From assembly GCF_013409995.1 (NCBI RefSeq), contig NZ_JACCBX010000023.1, positions 1 through 40,206 of the forward strand: a stretch of DNA of 40,206 nucleotides, given 5' to 3'. A model generated the notes under the pieces. It made no database searches. It had not been told where the DNA came from and was given only the letters and a program-made list of their open reading frames with translations. Shown piece after piece: positions 7,684-15,597 of this stretch (the stretch's first letter is position 1; the number at the start of each line of letters is the position of its first letter). The stretch comes from Neobacillus driksii (GTDB lineage Bacteria; Bacillota; Bacilli; Bacillales; Cytobacillaceae). Position numbers and translations under genes: made by a program.

Positions 7684-7769
7684 AAAGGTATATACAGATA
7701 CCTTTCAAAACAGAGATAAGGGGGCAAGGTGAGCCTCCAAAAGCATTCTTGCCCCCCATATCAGGGAGG
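7684..7769 (+). promoter_or_regulatory. Hairpins between ribozyme and glmS, possibly masking the ribosome site
   Basis: Two stem-loops follow the ribozyme. AAAGGTAT/ATACCTTT spans 7684-7705. A GC-rich 9-pair stem GGGGGCAAG/CTTGCCCCC spans 7720-7756 and ends 7 bases before the glmS ribosome site. No T run follows, so it is not a standard terminator. The loop of the second hairpin contains CCTCC (7734-7738), complementary to GGAGG (7765-7769) of the ribosome site, compatible with an H-type pseudoknot. Function is inferred only. Confidence 0.5.
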
Positions 7770-7779
7770 AAAAGAAAAA

Positions 7780-9582
7780 ATGTGTGGAATTGTTGGATAT
7801 ATTGGATTAAATGATACGAAAGAAATTTTACTAAAAGGCTTAGAAAAGCTCGAATATAGAGGGTATGACTCAGCGGGTATTGCTGTGATGAACGAAAATG
7901 GGGTTCATGTTTTTAAGGAAAAGGGACGTATTGCTGATTTACGTGAGATCGTAGACTTGAACGTAATGGCCAACATCGGAATTGGACATACACGCTGGGC
8001 TACTCATGGGGTACCAAGTAGAACAAATTCCCATCCACACCAAAGTGCATCTGGACGTTTTACATTAGTTCACAACGGAGTAATCGAAAACTATGATCTT
8101 CTAAAGCGCGAATATTTAGCGGATGTTACATTTGTGAGCGAAACGGACACAGAAGTCATTGTACAATTGGTTGAAAAATTTGTACATGAGGGCTTAGAAG
8201 TATTAGAAGCTTTCCGTAAGACTTTGGGTCTGTTACACGGCTCCTATGCCCTTGCGTTATTAGACGAACAAAACAGTGATACGATTTTCGTTGCAAAAAA
8301 CAAAAGTCCATTACTTGTTGGATTAGGTTCAGACTTTAATGTTGTAGCAAGTGATGCAATGGCGATGCTTCAAGTTACGAATGAGTACGTTGAGCTAATG
8401 GATAAAGAAATCGTAATCGTTACAAAGAACCATGTTACCATTCAAAACCTTGCCGGGGAAACTGTTACTCGTACATCTTACATTGCAGAACTAGATGCAA
8501 GTGACATTGAAAAGGGAACATACCCTCATTACATGTTAAAAGAGATTGATGAGCAGCCAGCTGTTATGCGTAAGATTATTCAAGCGTACCAAAATGATCA
8601 GGGTGAATTAACAATTGATCCGGAGATCATCTATGCCATGAATAACTCTGATCGAGTGTACATTATTGCGGCTGGAACTTCTTATCATGCAGGGCTTGTT
8701 GGAAAGCAGTTCATTGAAAAAATGGCTAAAATTCCTGTTGAAGTTCATATTTCAAGTGAGTTTGGCTATAACATGCCACTTCTTTCTGAGAAACCATTGT
8801 TCGTCTTTATTTCTCAGAGTGGTGAGACTGCGGATAGCCGTGCCGTTCTTGTTAATATTAAAGAAAAGGGTTATCAAGCTTTAACGATTACAAACGTGCC
8901 TGGTTCAACTCTTTCTCGTGAAGCAGATCATACTCTATTGCTGCACGCTGGACCCGAGATTGCAGTTGCCTCTACCAAAGCGTATACAGCTCAATTAGCT
9001 GTTTTAGCAATTTTAGCAGAGGTAACAGCAAAGAGCCGTAATCTTGATCCTGCCTTTGACCTTATTCATGAACTTGGTCTTGTTGCCAATGCGATGGAAG
9101 TCCTTTGTGATTCAAAAGAGATCATTGAGCATATTTCTAGAGAGTTTTTCTCAGTAACACGCAATGCCTTCTTTATCGGACGTGGAATTGATTACTATGT
9201 TGGATTAGAAGGAGCGTTAAAGCTAAAAGAAATTTCTTATATTCAAGCGGAAGGCTTTGCTGGTGGAGAATTAAAGCATGGTACGATAGCTTTAATTGAA
9301 GAAGGTACACCAGTAATCGCACTAGCTACTCAAGAAAGTGTAAACTTAAGCATTCGCGGTAACGTAAAAGAAGTTGTGGCCCGCGGTGCAAACCCATGTA
9401 TCATTTCAATGAAGGGTCTAAACATGGACGAGGACAGCTTCGTCATTCCGGAAGTACATGAATTATTAACACCACTTATCTCTGTAGTACCGTTACAAAT
9501 TCTTGCCTACTACGCTGCACTACACCGTGATTGCGACGTTGACAAACCACGTAACCTCGCGAAATCTGTGACAGTAGAGTAA
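7780..9582 (+). CDS. glmS: Glutamine-fructose-6-phosphate aminotransferase GlmS
   Basis: Makes glucosamine-6-phosphate from fructose-6-phosphate and glutamine, the first committed step of amino-sugar and wall synthesis. The mature 600-residue protein must begin with the catalytic cysteine, here M-C-G-I-V-G-Y-I. A longer frame from GTG 7729 would bury that cysteine and is rejected. The N-terminal glutaminase domain has YRGYDSAG, HTRWATHG and HNGVIENY. Two SIS isomerase domains follow (SQSGETADS around residue 350), and it ends AKSVTVE as in the family. GGGAGG lies 10 bases before the ATG. The ribozyme in its leader provides feedback control. Confidence 0.98.
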   Translation: MCGIVGYIGLNDTKEILLKGLEKLEYRGYDSAGIAVMNENGVHVFKEKGRIADLREIVDLNVMANIGIGHTRWATHGVPSRTNSHPHQSASGRFTLVHNGVIENYDLLKREYLADVTFVSETDTEVIVQLVEKFVHEGLEVLEAFRKTLGLLHGSYALALLDEQNSDTIFVAKNKSPLLVGLGSDFNVVASDAMAMLQVTNEYVELMDKEIVIVTKNHVTIQNLAGETVTRTSYIAELDASDIEKGTYPHYMLKEIDEQPAVMRKIIQAYQNDQGELTIDPEIIYAMNNSDRVYIIAAGTSYHAGLVGKQFIEKMAKIPVEVHISSEFGYNMPLLSEKPLFVFISQSGETADSRAVLVNIKEKGYQALTITNVPGSTLSREADHTLLLHAGPEIAVASTKAYTAQLAVLAILAEVTAKSRNLDPAFDLIHELGLVANAMEVLCDSKEIIEHISREFFSVTRNAFFIGRGIDYYVGLEGALKLKEISYIQAEGFAGGELKHGTIALIEEGTPVIALATQESVNLSIRGNVKEVVARGANPCIISMKGLNMDEDSFVIPEVHELLTPLISVVPLQILAYYAALHRDCDVDKPRNLAKSVTVE

Positions 9583-9593
9583 GGCTTTTAAGG

Positions 9594-9633
9594 AAGACCC
9601 GTATCCACTTTTGATAGATCGGGTCTTTTTTTC
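9594..9633 (+). terminator. glmS terminator
   Basis: Eight-pair stem AAGACCCG/CGGGTCTT with an 18-base loop and seven or more T residues. Confidence 0.88.
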
Positions 9634-9648
9634 GTTTTGATTAGGAAG

Positions 9649-9693
9649 ATGAGAGCCCAAGAACTTTAAAAAGAAGCAAAAGCGGTCACTCAT
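9649..9693 (+). repeat. Dispersed copy of the 45-bp repeat family
   Basis: This intergenic segment begins ATGAGAGCCCAAGAAC and ends AAAGCGGTCACTCAT. It matches the units of the tandem array at 37743-37942 in both ends and in the A/G-rich middle (TTAAAAAGAAGCAAA). The outer ATGAG and CTCAT are inverted repeats. The rest of 9694-9824 contains nothing else recognised. Confidence 0.75.
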
Positions 9694-9824
9694 AGTAAGT
9701 CCATTGCTTACATTCCATAACTTTATAATATTTCTGCAAGATTCTCCTTATTTTTTTTCTAGACCCTGCATAAAATGCGTGAAAACTTTGTTAACATTTA
9801 AACTAAAAACAATTTAGAAAATTC

Positions 9825-9854
9825 TTGACACTCTTCCCCATGAGGTGATATTAT
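9825..9854 (+). promoter_or_regulatory. SigA promoter of the ABC-2 transporter operon
   Basis: Perfect TTGACA (9825-9830), 18-base spacer, TATTAT (9849-9854), 32 bases before the first gene. Confidence 0.82.
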
Positions 9855-9885
9855 TTTCCTTTGTGACAAAAAAGGAGGGAAAAAT

Positions 9886-10863
9886 TTGATAAAGGTAGAA
9901 GGTATAACAAAATCATTCAAAGTAGCAAAGCGTTCCACTGGATTGCTGCAAGCCACCAAGGCTCTTTTTTACCGGGAGCATACGATTGTGGAAGCCCTAA
10001 AAGATATCACTTTCAGTATTGAGCCTGGTGAAATTGTAGGTTACATTGGACCAAATGGTGCCGGTAAATCGACAACGATAAAAATCATGAGCGGCATTTT
10101 AGTTCCTGATGGGGGGAAGTGCAGTATTATGGGCTTTACGCCATGGAAGAACCGGGTCGAGTATGTAAAAAATATAGGGGTCGTCTTCGGTCAGCGCTCG
10201 CAGCTTTGGTGGGATGTACCGGTGATTGACTCATTTGAGCTCTTGAAGGATATTTACTATGTCCCACAACAAGAATATAAATCTACGTTAGACCTGCTAA
10301 TTGAAACATTAGACTTACAAGACATCATCAACTCTCCTGTCAGGCAGCTTAGTTTAGGCCAGCGAATGCGCTGTGAAATAGCCGCTTCACTTATACATAA
10401 TCCTCAGATTCTATTTTTAGATGAACCGACCATTGGGCTCGATGCGGTTTCGAAAATAGCAGTTCGCCAGTTTATCAAGGCCATAAATCAAGAAAAGGGT
10501 GTAACGGTGGTCCTGACTACCCATGATATGAATGATATTGAGGCATTAGCCAACCGTGTAATCTTAATTGGTAAAGGCAGTTTACTCTATGATGGAAAAT
10601 TAGAGGAATTGAGAAAACGTTTTGGAACGCATAAAACGATTACGGCAGACTATCGTAAAAATTCCAATTCTATAGATATACCTGGGACCTCCATCATCCA
10701 CTGGTCGCCGGAACATGCTGTCCTCAGCATTGATACAGAACAAATCCTAACCTCAGACGTTATTACACAACTATCCAAAAAGGTAGACCTATTAGATGTG
10801 ACGATCGAATCACAGCCAATCGAAGATATCATCGTCCAGCTTTATAAGGAGTTCCAAATATGA
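9886..10863 (+). CDS. ABC transporter ATP-binding protein (ABC-2 export family)
   Basis: Cytoplasmic ATPase that should power the two membrane proteins encoded next to it. The 325 residues show Walker A GPNGAGKST (55-63), a Q loop near FGQ (101-103), signature LSLGQ (155-159), Walker B LFLDEP (176-181) and the switch motif TTHD (211-214). The C-terminal 90 residues form the extension common in ABC-2 exporters. The start is TTG, 6-7 bases after AAAGGAGGG. The next gene overlaps its stop by 4 bases. The one-ATPase, two-permease set resembles predicted multidrug-type exporters of unknown substrate. Confidence 0.9.
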   Translation: MIKVEGITKSFKVAKRSTGLLQATKALFYREHTIVEALKDITFSIEPGEIVGYIGPNGAGKSTTIKIMSGILVPDGGKCSIMGFTPWKNRVEYVKNIGVVFGQRSQLWWDVPVIDSFELLKDIYYVPQQEYKSTLDLLIETLDLQDIINSPVRQLSLGQRMRCEIAASLIHNPQILFLDEPTIGLDAVSKIAVRQFIKAINQEKGVTVVLTTHDMNDIEALANRVILIGKGSLLYDGKLEELRKRFGTHKTITADYRKNSNSIDIPGTSIIHWSPEHAVLSIDTEQILTSDVITQLSKKVDLLDVTIESQPIEDIIVQLYKEFQI

Positions 10864-11663
10864 AAGTATACGCTTCAGTACTTAAATTAAGGCTGTTAAT
10901 TGGTATGCAGTATCGGTCTGCTGCACTGGCTGGAGTAGCGACCCAATTCTTCTGGGGATTTATTTCGATTATGGTTTTTGAAGCATTCTACGAACATACA
11001 TCCATAACACCGCCCATTTCATTAAAAGAATTAATTACATATATTTGGCTGCAGCAGGCGTTCCTGGCATTTATTATGCTTTGGTTTCGTGATAATGAAT
11101 TATTTGACCTCATAACAAGCGGCAATATTGCCTATGAACTTTGCCGGCCCACCGATCTATATGGATTTTGGTACGCAAAACTTCTCGCACAGCGGTTATC
11201 CAGTGCACTATTACGCTGCTATCCCATCCTGCTAGTGGCGTTTTTTTTACCAAAGCCCTACAACATGACACTGCCTCCAAATGCAATAACTTTCATATTA
11301 TTTATCATTACTCTTTTGTTGGGCTTATTACTCTTAGTAGCCATTTCGATGTTCTTATATATTTCTGTTTTTATAACTTTATCTCCAATGGGTTCACTCT
11401 TACTATTCGGAGTTACAGGAGAATTTTTTGCTGGATTGATTATTCCGATTCCGTTAATGCCTCTGTGGCTGCAAAAAATTGCTTATGTCCTGCCATTTCG
11501 TTGGACGGCCGATTTTCCATTCCGCGTTTATTCAGGACATATCGCACAAAGTGACGCCATTATAGGTGTTTTTATTCAACTGGGATATCTTCTCGGGCTC
11601 CTATGGTTAGGAAAATTAGCCCTTAACAATGTATTAAAAAGAGTAGTCGTACAGGGGGGATAA
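10860..11663 (+). CDS. ABC-2 type transporter permease, first subunit
   Basis: A 267-residue hydrophobic protein with about six predicted membrane helices, for example near 18-40, 55-80, 110-130, 145-170, 175-200 and 235-255. A charged stretch between helices (LWFRDNELFDLITSGNIAYELCRP) resembles the ABC-2 permease pattern in which D-L-I-x-G-x-I-x-x-x-L-x-R/C-P-x-D recurs. The second permease has the matching segment DRVLVRPRS. ATG overlaps the ATPase stop (ATGA). Substrate unknown; most likely half of a heterodimeric export channel. Confidence 0.85.
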   Translation: MKVYASVLKLRLLIGMQYRSAALAGVATQFFWGFISIMVFEAFYEHTSITPPISLKELITYIWLQQAFLAFIMLWFRDNELFDLITSGNIAYELCRPTDLYGFWYAKLLAQRLSSALLRCYPILLVAFFLPKPYNMTLPPNAITFILFIITLLLGLLLLVAISMFLYISVFITLSPMGSLLLFGVTGEFFAGLIIPIPLMPLWLQKIAYVLPFRWTADFPFRVYSGHIAQSDAIIGVFIQLGYLLGLLWLGKLALNNVLKRVVVQGG

Positions 11664-11669
11664 TGGGAA

Positions 11670-12452
11670 ATGACTCTTTATTTTAAGTATCTGCTTATTT
11701 TATTTAAATCACAAATGCAATACCGGACATCGTTTTGGCTTTTGTCGATTGGGCAGTTTTTCATCCCTTTCTCGGTTTTTGCTGGACTATACTTTTTGTT
11801 TGAACGATTTGGGCAAATAAAAGGCTGGGAGTTTTTCGAAGTTGCACTATGTTTTGCTGTGATTCATTTGGCTTTTTCATTAAGCGAATGTTTTGCGCGC
11901 GGATTTGATACTTTTTCGAGTTTAATCATAAAGGGGGATTTTGACAGAGTTCTTGTACGACCACGGAGCACCTTCCTTCAAGTCCTTGGGTCAAAATTTG
12001 AATTCACACGGATTGGCAGGCTGCTTCAAAGCAGTATCGTGCTCATTTGGGCTTTGACTAATCTCCCCATAGAATGGAGTTTGGTTAAGGCAGTTACTCT
12101 GTTTTTTATGATTGCTAGCGGGGTATTAATATTCACAGGTATCTATATGCTTGCTGCAACGATGTGTTTTTGGACAGTTCAGGGTCTAGAGGTGGCAAAT
12201 ATCTTTACGGATGGCGGCAGAGAGATGGCTCAATATCCGTTAAATATTTACCAAAAATGGGTCGCTCGAATATTTACCTATGTCATCCCTTTTGGTACGG
12301 TAAATTACCTTCCTTTGATGTTCATTCTTGGAAAAACACAGGGAGATGAGATACTTTATATGCTGACCCCACTGGCAGGCAGTCTCTTTATTATTCCTTG
12401 TTTTCTTGTCTGGCAAATTGGGGTCAGGCACTATCGATCCACTGGGTCCTAA
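11670..12452 (+). CDS. ABC-2 type transporter permease, second subunit
   Basis: A 260-residue membrane protein with about six helices, starting 6 bases after the first permease. It contains LIIKGDFDRVLVRPRSTFLQ, the ABC-2 permease landmark, and a PLNIYQKWVARIFTYVIPFGTVNYLP segment near the C-terminal helices. It should pair with the preceding permease to form the pore energised by the ATPase. The ribosome site GGGGGATAATGGGAAATG is acceptable. The operon ends at a strong terminator shared with the convergent SASP gene. Substrate unknown. Confidence 0.86.
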   Translation: MTLYFKYLLILFKSQMQYRTSFWLLSIGQFFIPFSVFAGLYFLFERFGQIKGWEFFEVALCFAVIHLAFSLSECFARGFDTFSSLIIKGDFDRVLVRPRSTFLQVLGSKFEFTRIGRLLQSSIVLIWALTNLPIEWSLVKAVTLFFMIASGVLIFTGIYMLAATMCFWTVQGLEVANIFTDGGREMAQYPLNIYQKWVARIFTYVIPFGTVNYLPLMFILGKTQGDEILYMLTPLAGSLFIIPCFLVWQIGVRHYRSTGS

Positions 12453-12488
12453 GTAAGCAGTGGGAGTACACACTGCTTACCTTTTTTT
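12453..12488 (+). terminator. ABC operon terminator overlapping the SASP stop
   Basis: Ten-pair stem GTAAGCAGTG/CACTGCTTAC with an 8-base loop and CTTTTTTT. The 3' arm contains the stop codon of the convergent SASP gene, so the stem also lies at the 3' end of that mRNA. Confidence 0.9.
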
Positions 12489-12737
12489 AGCCATATTTTC
12501 CTGAGCCATTTTAACAAGCTCACGGACCATGCTTCCGCCTAATCTGCCGCCGACCTTACCAGCTTCCTGTGATGTGAGCTGGCCATTGTAACCTTTCTTT
12601 AAAGGAACACCGACTTCCTCGGCGGCTTCAAATTTGGCATCTTCAGGATCTTTTGCCTGAACGACCTTTGCTTTTAATGCGTCTAGTCCATTTCTTGCCT
12701 CAGGGACGAGGATTTTATTTCTATTTCTTCTGGCCAT
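12477..12737 (-). CDS. Alpha/beta-type small acid-soluble spore protein
   Basis: Forespore DNA-binding protein that coats and protects spore DNA and is degraded by protease GPR at germination. The 86-residue product begins MARRNRNKILVPEARNGLDA. It carries the family GPR-type site region FEAAEEVGVPL and the second conserved helix VGGRLGGSMVRELVKMAQ. The ATG is 9 bases after AAGGAGG; the longer frame to 12791 has no support. Its stop lies in the terminator stem of the ABC operon. SigG control is expected for the family; CATCCTA upstream on the minus strand is only a weak candidate -10. Confidence 0.92.
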   Translation of the reverse strand: MARRNRNKILVPEARNGLDALKAKVVQAKDPEDAKFEAAEEVGVPLKKGYNGQLTSQEAGKVGGRLGGSMVRELVKMAQENMAKKR

Positions 12738-12791
12738 GTTATCCCTCCTTTGTGGGTAGGATGCCCAATTTGAAAAATAATCAGCTTCCAC

Positions 12792-12820
12792 TAGATAAAT
12801 CCTTTTTTATCCAGTATAAT
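12792..12820 (+). promoter_or_regulatory. SigA promoter of the argS T-box transcript
   Basis: Perfect TATAAT (12815-12820) preceded at 17 bases by TAGATA (12792-12797). It places the transcript start just before the T-box leader and lies head to head with the SASP gene. Confidence 0.7.
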
Positions 12821-12829
12821 AACTACAAT

Positions 12830-13079
12830 CATGTCGGAAAAATCAGTGAAAAAGAGAGTAGTTCTCTGGGAAGAGTCAAAGCGAGTCAGGGATGGTGTGA
12901 GCCTGATACGAAACAGAGGATGAAGCGCACTTTTGAGATGTTTGTCTGAAAGCAGTAGGGCAAACCGGAGTAGTCCTCCGTTATCAAGCCAAGCTGGTTC
13001 TATTAGAACAAGTAGAGTGGTACCGCGAGTTAACTCTCGTCTCTTCAACATAGAGACGGGAGTTTTTTGTTTTTTTTTA
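12830..13079 (+). promoter_or_regulatory. T-box riboswitch of argS (specifier CGC, Arg)
   Basis: The leader has Stem I elements (GGTGTGAGCC at 12894-12903; TGAAG-CGC-AC followed by TTTTGAG at 12921-12937), the T-box AGAGTGGTACCGCG (13014-13027) and a 13-pair terminator at 13032-13064 followed by TTTTTTG and T9. By the usual position after TGAA(G), the specifier is CGC (12926-12928), an Arg codon read by tRNA-Arg(ACG), whose gene is at 39812. Uncharged tRNA-Arg should favour antitermination and argS expression. Confidence 0.93.
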
Positions 13080-13105
13080 AAGAGAGAAAATGGAGGTTTT
13101 AAAAT

Positions 13106-14800
13106 ATGAAGTATAAACAGGAGTTTGCAAAGATATTATCCGAAGCACTAGACCATGAAATCCAGGTGAAGGAATTAGAAGTGCTAATTGAAAAACCTAA
13201 AAATCAACAGCACGGTGATTTAGCCTTTCCTTGTTTTACATTAGCAAAGATAAAAAGAAAATCGCCAAATAGTATTGCTCAAGAGTTAAGTGAAAAGATC
13301 CAATCACCAACGATTGAGAAGGTGGAAGTGGTCGGAGCTTATATCAACATCTTCTTAAATAAAAAATTAGTTTCAGAAGATACGGTTGCTGAAATTATTA
13401 AGGAGCAGGAGAAGTATGGTGCTTTAAACATCGGGAATAACCGTCCTATAACCATTGACCTGTCATCTCCCAATATCGCAAAGCCATTCTCAATGGGACA
13501 TTTGCGTTCAACCGTCATTGGCAACTCTTTAGCATTTATTGTAGAAAAATGTGGATATAAGCCCATCAGAATTAACTACATTGGGGACTGGGGCACTCAG
13601 TTCGGTAAACTCATTACAGCTTATAAACTATGGGGAGAAGCAGAGAAGGTAAAACTGAACCCCATTAAGGAATTATTAACGCTTTATGTGAAGTTTCACG
13701 ATGAAGCAGAAAGTGATCCTTCACTTGTGGAACAGGGAAGAAACTGGTTTAAAAAACTTGAAGACGGTGATGAGGAAGCCACTTCGCTATGGCAGTGGTT
13801 CCGTGATGAGTCCTTAAAGGAGTTTTCAAGAATTTATGAATTGATGAATGTCCAATTTGATTCGTTTGCAGGGGAAGCTTTTTATAATGATAAAATGGAC
13901 CGTGTCGTCAAGATTCTAGAGGAAAAACAATTGCTAGTGGAATCAGACCAGGCTCAAGTCGTGGAACTAATAGATGAAGAATTGCCGCCATGTTTAATTA
14001 AAAAATCCGATGGAGCTACCCTTTACGCAACGCGTGATTTAGCAGCAGCCCTTTACCGTAAAGAAAACTATGATTTTGATCTGTCATTGTACGTTGTCGG
14101 TAATGAACAGAGTCTGCATTTTAAACAGTTAATGGCGGTGTTAGAAAAGATGGGGTACTCATGGGCAAGCAAGATGGTCCATATCCCGTTCGGAATGATG
14201 CTTAAAGATGGAAAGAAGATGTCGACAAGAAAAGGGAAGGTCGTCTTATTAGAGGAAGTCCTAAACGAATCTATCGCTATGGCCAGACATAATATTGAGG
14301 AAAAAAATCCCAACCTCACAAACAAGGATACAGTGGCTAAACAGGTGGGGGTAGGGGCGGTCATGTTCCATGACTTAAAGAATTTTAGAATGAATGATAT
14401 CGAATTTTCACTAGAGGAAATGCTGCGTTTTGAAGGAGAAACAGGACCTTATGTACAATATACCTATGCCCGGGCCTGCTCTATTTTACGCAAAGGAAAC
14501 TGGCAGATGGCTAGAGGTGTTCCAGTCACATCACCATCCTGGGAAAAAGAATGGAAGGTTGTTAGCCTGCTTACTGAATTTACAGGTGCAATTAAAAGAG
14601 CTTTTGAGCAGTTCGACCCATCTCAAATTGCCAAATATATTGTGGACCTTGCACAAGCTTTTAATAAATATTATGGTGATGTTAAGATCCTTGAAGACAA
14701 CGCTGAACAACAAGCCCGCTTGGCACTAGTCTATTCTGTGACGATTGTTCTAAAGGAAGGCTTGCGATTATTAGGAATTAAAGCTCCAGAGGAAATGTAA
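13106..14800 (+). CDS. argS: Arginyl-tRNA synthetase, T-box-regulated
   Basis: Charges tRNA-Arg with arginine. The 564-residue class I synthetase has the N-terminal additional domain (1-110), the HIGH-type motif SPNIAKPFSMGHLRS (121-135), NYIGDWGTQFGKL, the variant KMSKS loop KKMSTRKG (about 370-377) and a C-terminal anticodon-binding helical domain ending LRLLGIKAPEEM. TGGAGG lies before the ATG. The T-box leader makes it responsive to tRNA-Arg charging. B. cereus-type genomes carry two argS genes, and this protein resembles the second, T-box-controlled form more than the B. subtilis housekeeping enzyme. Whether another argS exists cannot be seen here. Confidence 0.95.
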   Translation: MKYKQEFAKILSEALDHEIQVKELEVLIEKPKNQQHGDLAFPCFTLAKIKRKSPNSIAQELSEKIQSPTIEKVEVVGAYINIFLNKKLVSEDTVAEIIKEQEKYGALNIGNNRPITIDLSSPNIAKPFSMGHLRSTVIGNSLAFIVEKCGYKPIRINYIGDWGTQFGKLITAYKLWGEAEKVKLNPIKELLTLYVKFHDEAESDPSLVEQGRNWFKKLEDGDEEATSLWQWFRDESLKEFSRIYELMNVQFDSFAGEAFYNDKMDRVVKILEEKQLLVESDQAQVVELIDEELPPCLIKKSDGATLYATRDLAAALYRKENYDFDLSLYVVGNEQSLHFKQLMAVLEKMGYSWASKMVHIPFGMMLKDGKKMSTRKGKVVLLEEVLNESIAMARHNIEEKNPNLTNKDTVAKQVGVGAVMFHDLKNFRMNDIEFSLEEMLRFEGETGPYVQYTYARACSILRKGNWQMARGVPVTSPSWEKEWKVVSLLTEFTGAIKRAFEQFDPSQIAKYIVDLAQAFNKYYGDVKILEDNAEQQARLALVYSVTIVLKEGLRLLGIKAPEEM

Positions 14801-14878
14801 GATAAAACAGGTTAATGAATGGGTTAATTTGGTATAGAATGAAGAGGTGTACAGGGAGAAAAGAGGAGGAATTAGAGG

Positions 14879-15346
14879 ATGAGTCAACTTTTGCTAAATA
14901 ATATGGAGTTAACAAGGAGTTTCTTTATCAAGAATGTGGTTGGAATTGATGAGGGTCTAGTTGATGTACAGCCTGAGGGATTTAATAACAACATTCATTG
15001 GCATGTTGGACATGTGTTAACAACGAACGAGAGTTTGCTTTTTGGTTTTCCTAAAAATACTAGTAATTTACCAGCAAACTATATGGAACTATTTGCAAGA
15101 GGGACGAAGCCAGCTGACTGGAAAGGGGATGTTCCTTCTGTTTCGGTCTTAGTGACTCAGTTAAAAGACCAATTAAATAGAATGAAGGAAATTCCGGTTG
15201 AAAACCTTGGCGTGAAGTTGAAAGAGCCATTCCTTGGTCAGGAAACCTTTGGTGGGCTCGTTAATTTTGCTCTTTTCCACGAGAATTTGCACCTTGGACA
15301 TATTCAAGCTATGAAACGTGTTATTGAAACTCGAAAAAATAAATAG
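14879..15346 (+). CDS. DinB-family protein
   Basis: A 155-residue protein of the DinB/YfiT-like four-helix bundle type, whose members bind a metal through three histidines and often act as thiol-dependent transferases; the reaction here is unknown. Candidate ligands are in IHWHVGHVL (about 39-47) and near the C-terminus in HENLHLGHIQAMKR. AGGAGG lies 9 bases before the ATG. It is transcribed alone between argS and nupC with its own terminator. No catalytic claim can be made beyond family. Confidence 0.8.
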   Translation: MSQLLLNNMELTRSFFIKNVVGIDEGLVDVQPEGFNNNIHWHVGHVLTTNESLLFGFPKNTSNLPANYMELFARGTKPADWKGDVPSVSVLVTQLKDQLNRMKEIPVENLGVKLKEPFLGQETFGGLVNFALFHENLHLGHIQAMKRVIETRKNK

Positions 15347-15361
15347 ATCGGTTAGTTAATT

Positions 15362-15389
15362 ATCCACCTATAAGGGTGGATTTTTTTTT
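15362..15389 (+). terminator. Terminator of the DinB-like gene
   Basis: Seven-pair stem ATCCACC/GGTGGAT with a 6-base loop and nine T residues. Confidence 0.88.
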
Positions 15390-15467
15390 GCCAAAAGAGT
15401 AGTAAAAAGAAGGGGTGGTATAATAAAAAAGTGAAAAACCTGAATTTTACTACTATCTTATTTTCAA

Positions 15468-15496
15468 TTGACAGAGGTAACCGTTACCATTATACT
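15468..15496 (+). promoter_or_regulatory. nupC promoter with an operator in the spacer
   Basis: TTGACA (15468-15473), 17-base spacer and TATACT (15491-15496). The spacer holds the inverted repeat GGTAAC-C-GTTACC (15476-15488), placed so that a bound repressor would block RNA polymerase. The repressor is not identified; it does not match the B. subtilis DeoR or CcpA consensus. A second, extended -10 (TG-G-TATAAT, 15416-15424) lies upstream. About 95 bases separate the start site from the gene. Confidence 0.75.
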
Positions 15497-15597
15497 CATT
15501 TTTGTATTTTTAATAATGTCGATATTTGTCGAAATTAATAGTATTTTCTATCTCTTTACATAATTGATAGAACGTCAAGAACAGGAGAGGAATGTGT

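Noticed and set aside
7541..7732. 63-codon open frame between glmM and glmS
   Set aside because: It lies on the conserved core of the glmS ribozyme; the conservation is explained by RNA structure.
7729..7779. N-terminal extension of GlmS from GTG 7729
   Set aside because: It falls in the hairpin before the ribosome site and would put residues before the catalytic Cys that must follow the initiator methionine.
11141..11554. 137-codon frame within the first ABC-2 permease
   Set aside because: It is an alternative frame of a clear membrane protein with no start site support.
12653..13051. Frames on both strands across the argS leader
   Set aside because: They cover the T-box riboswitch and the SASP gene; no ribosome sites or homology.
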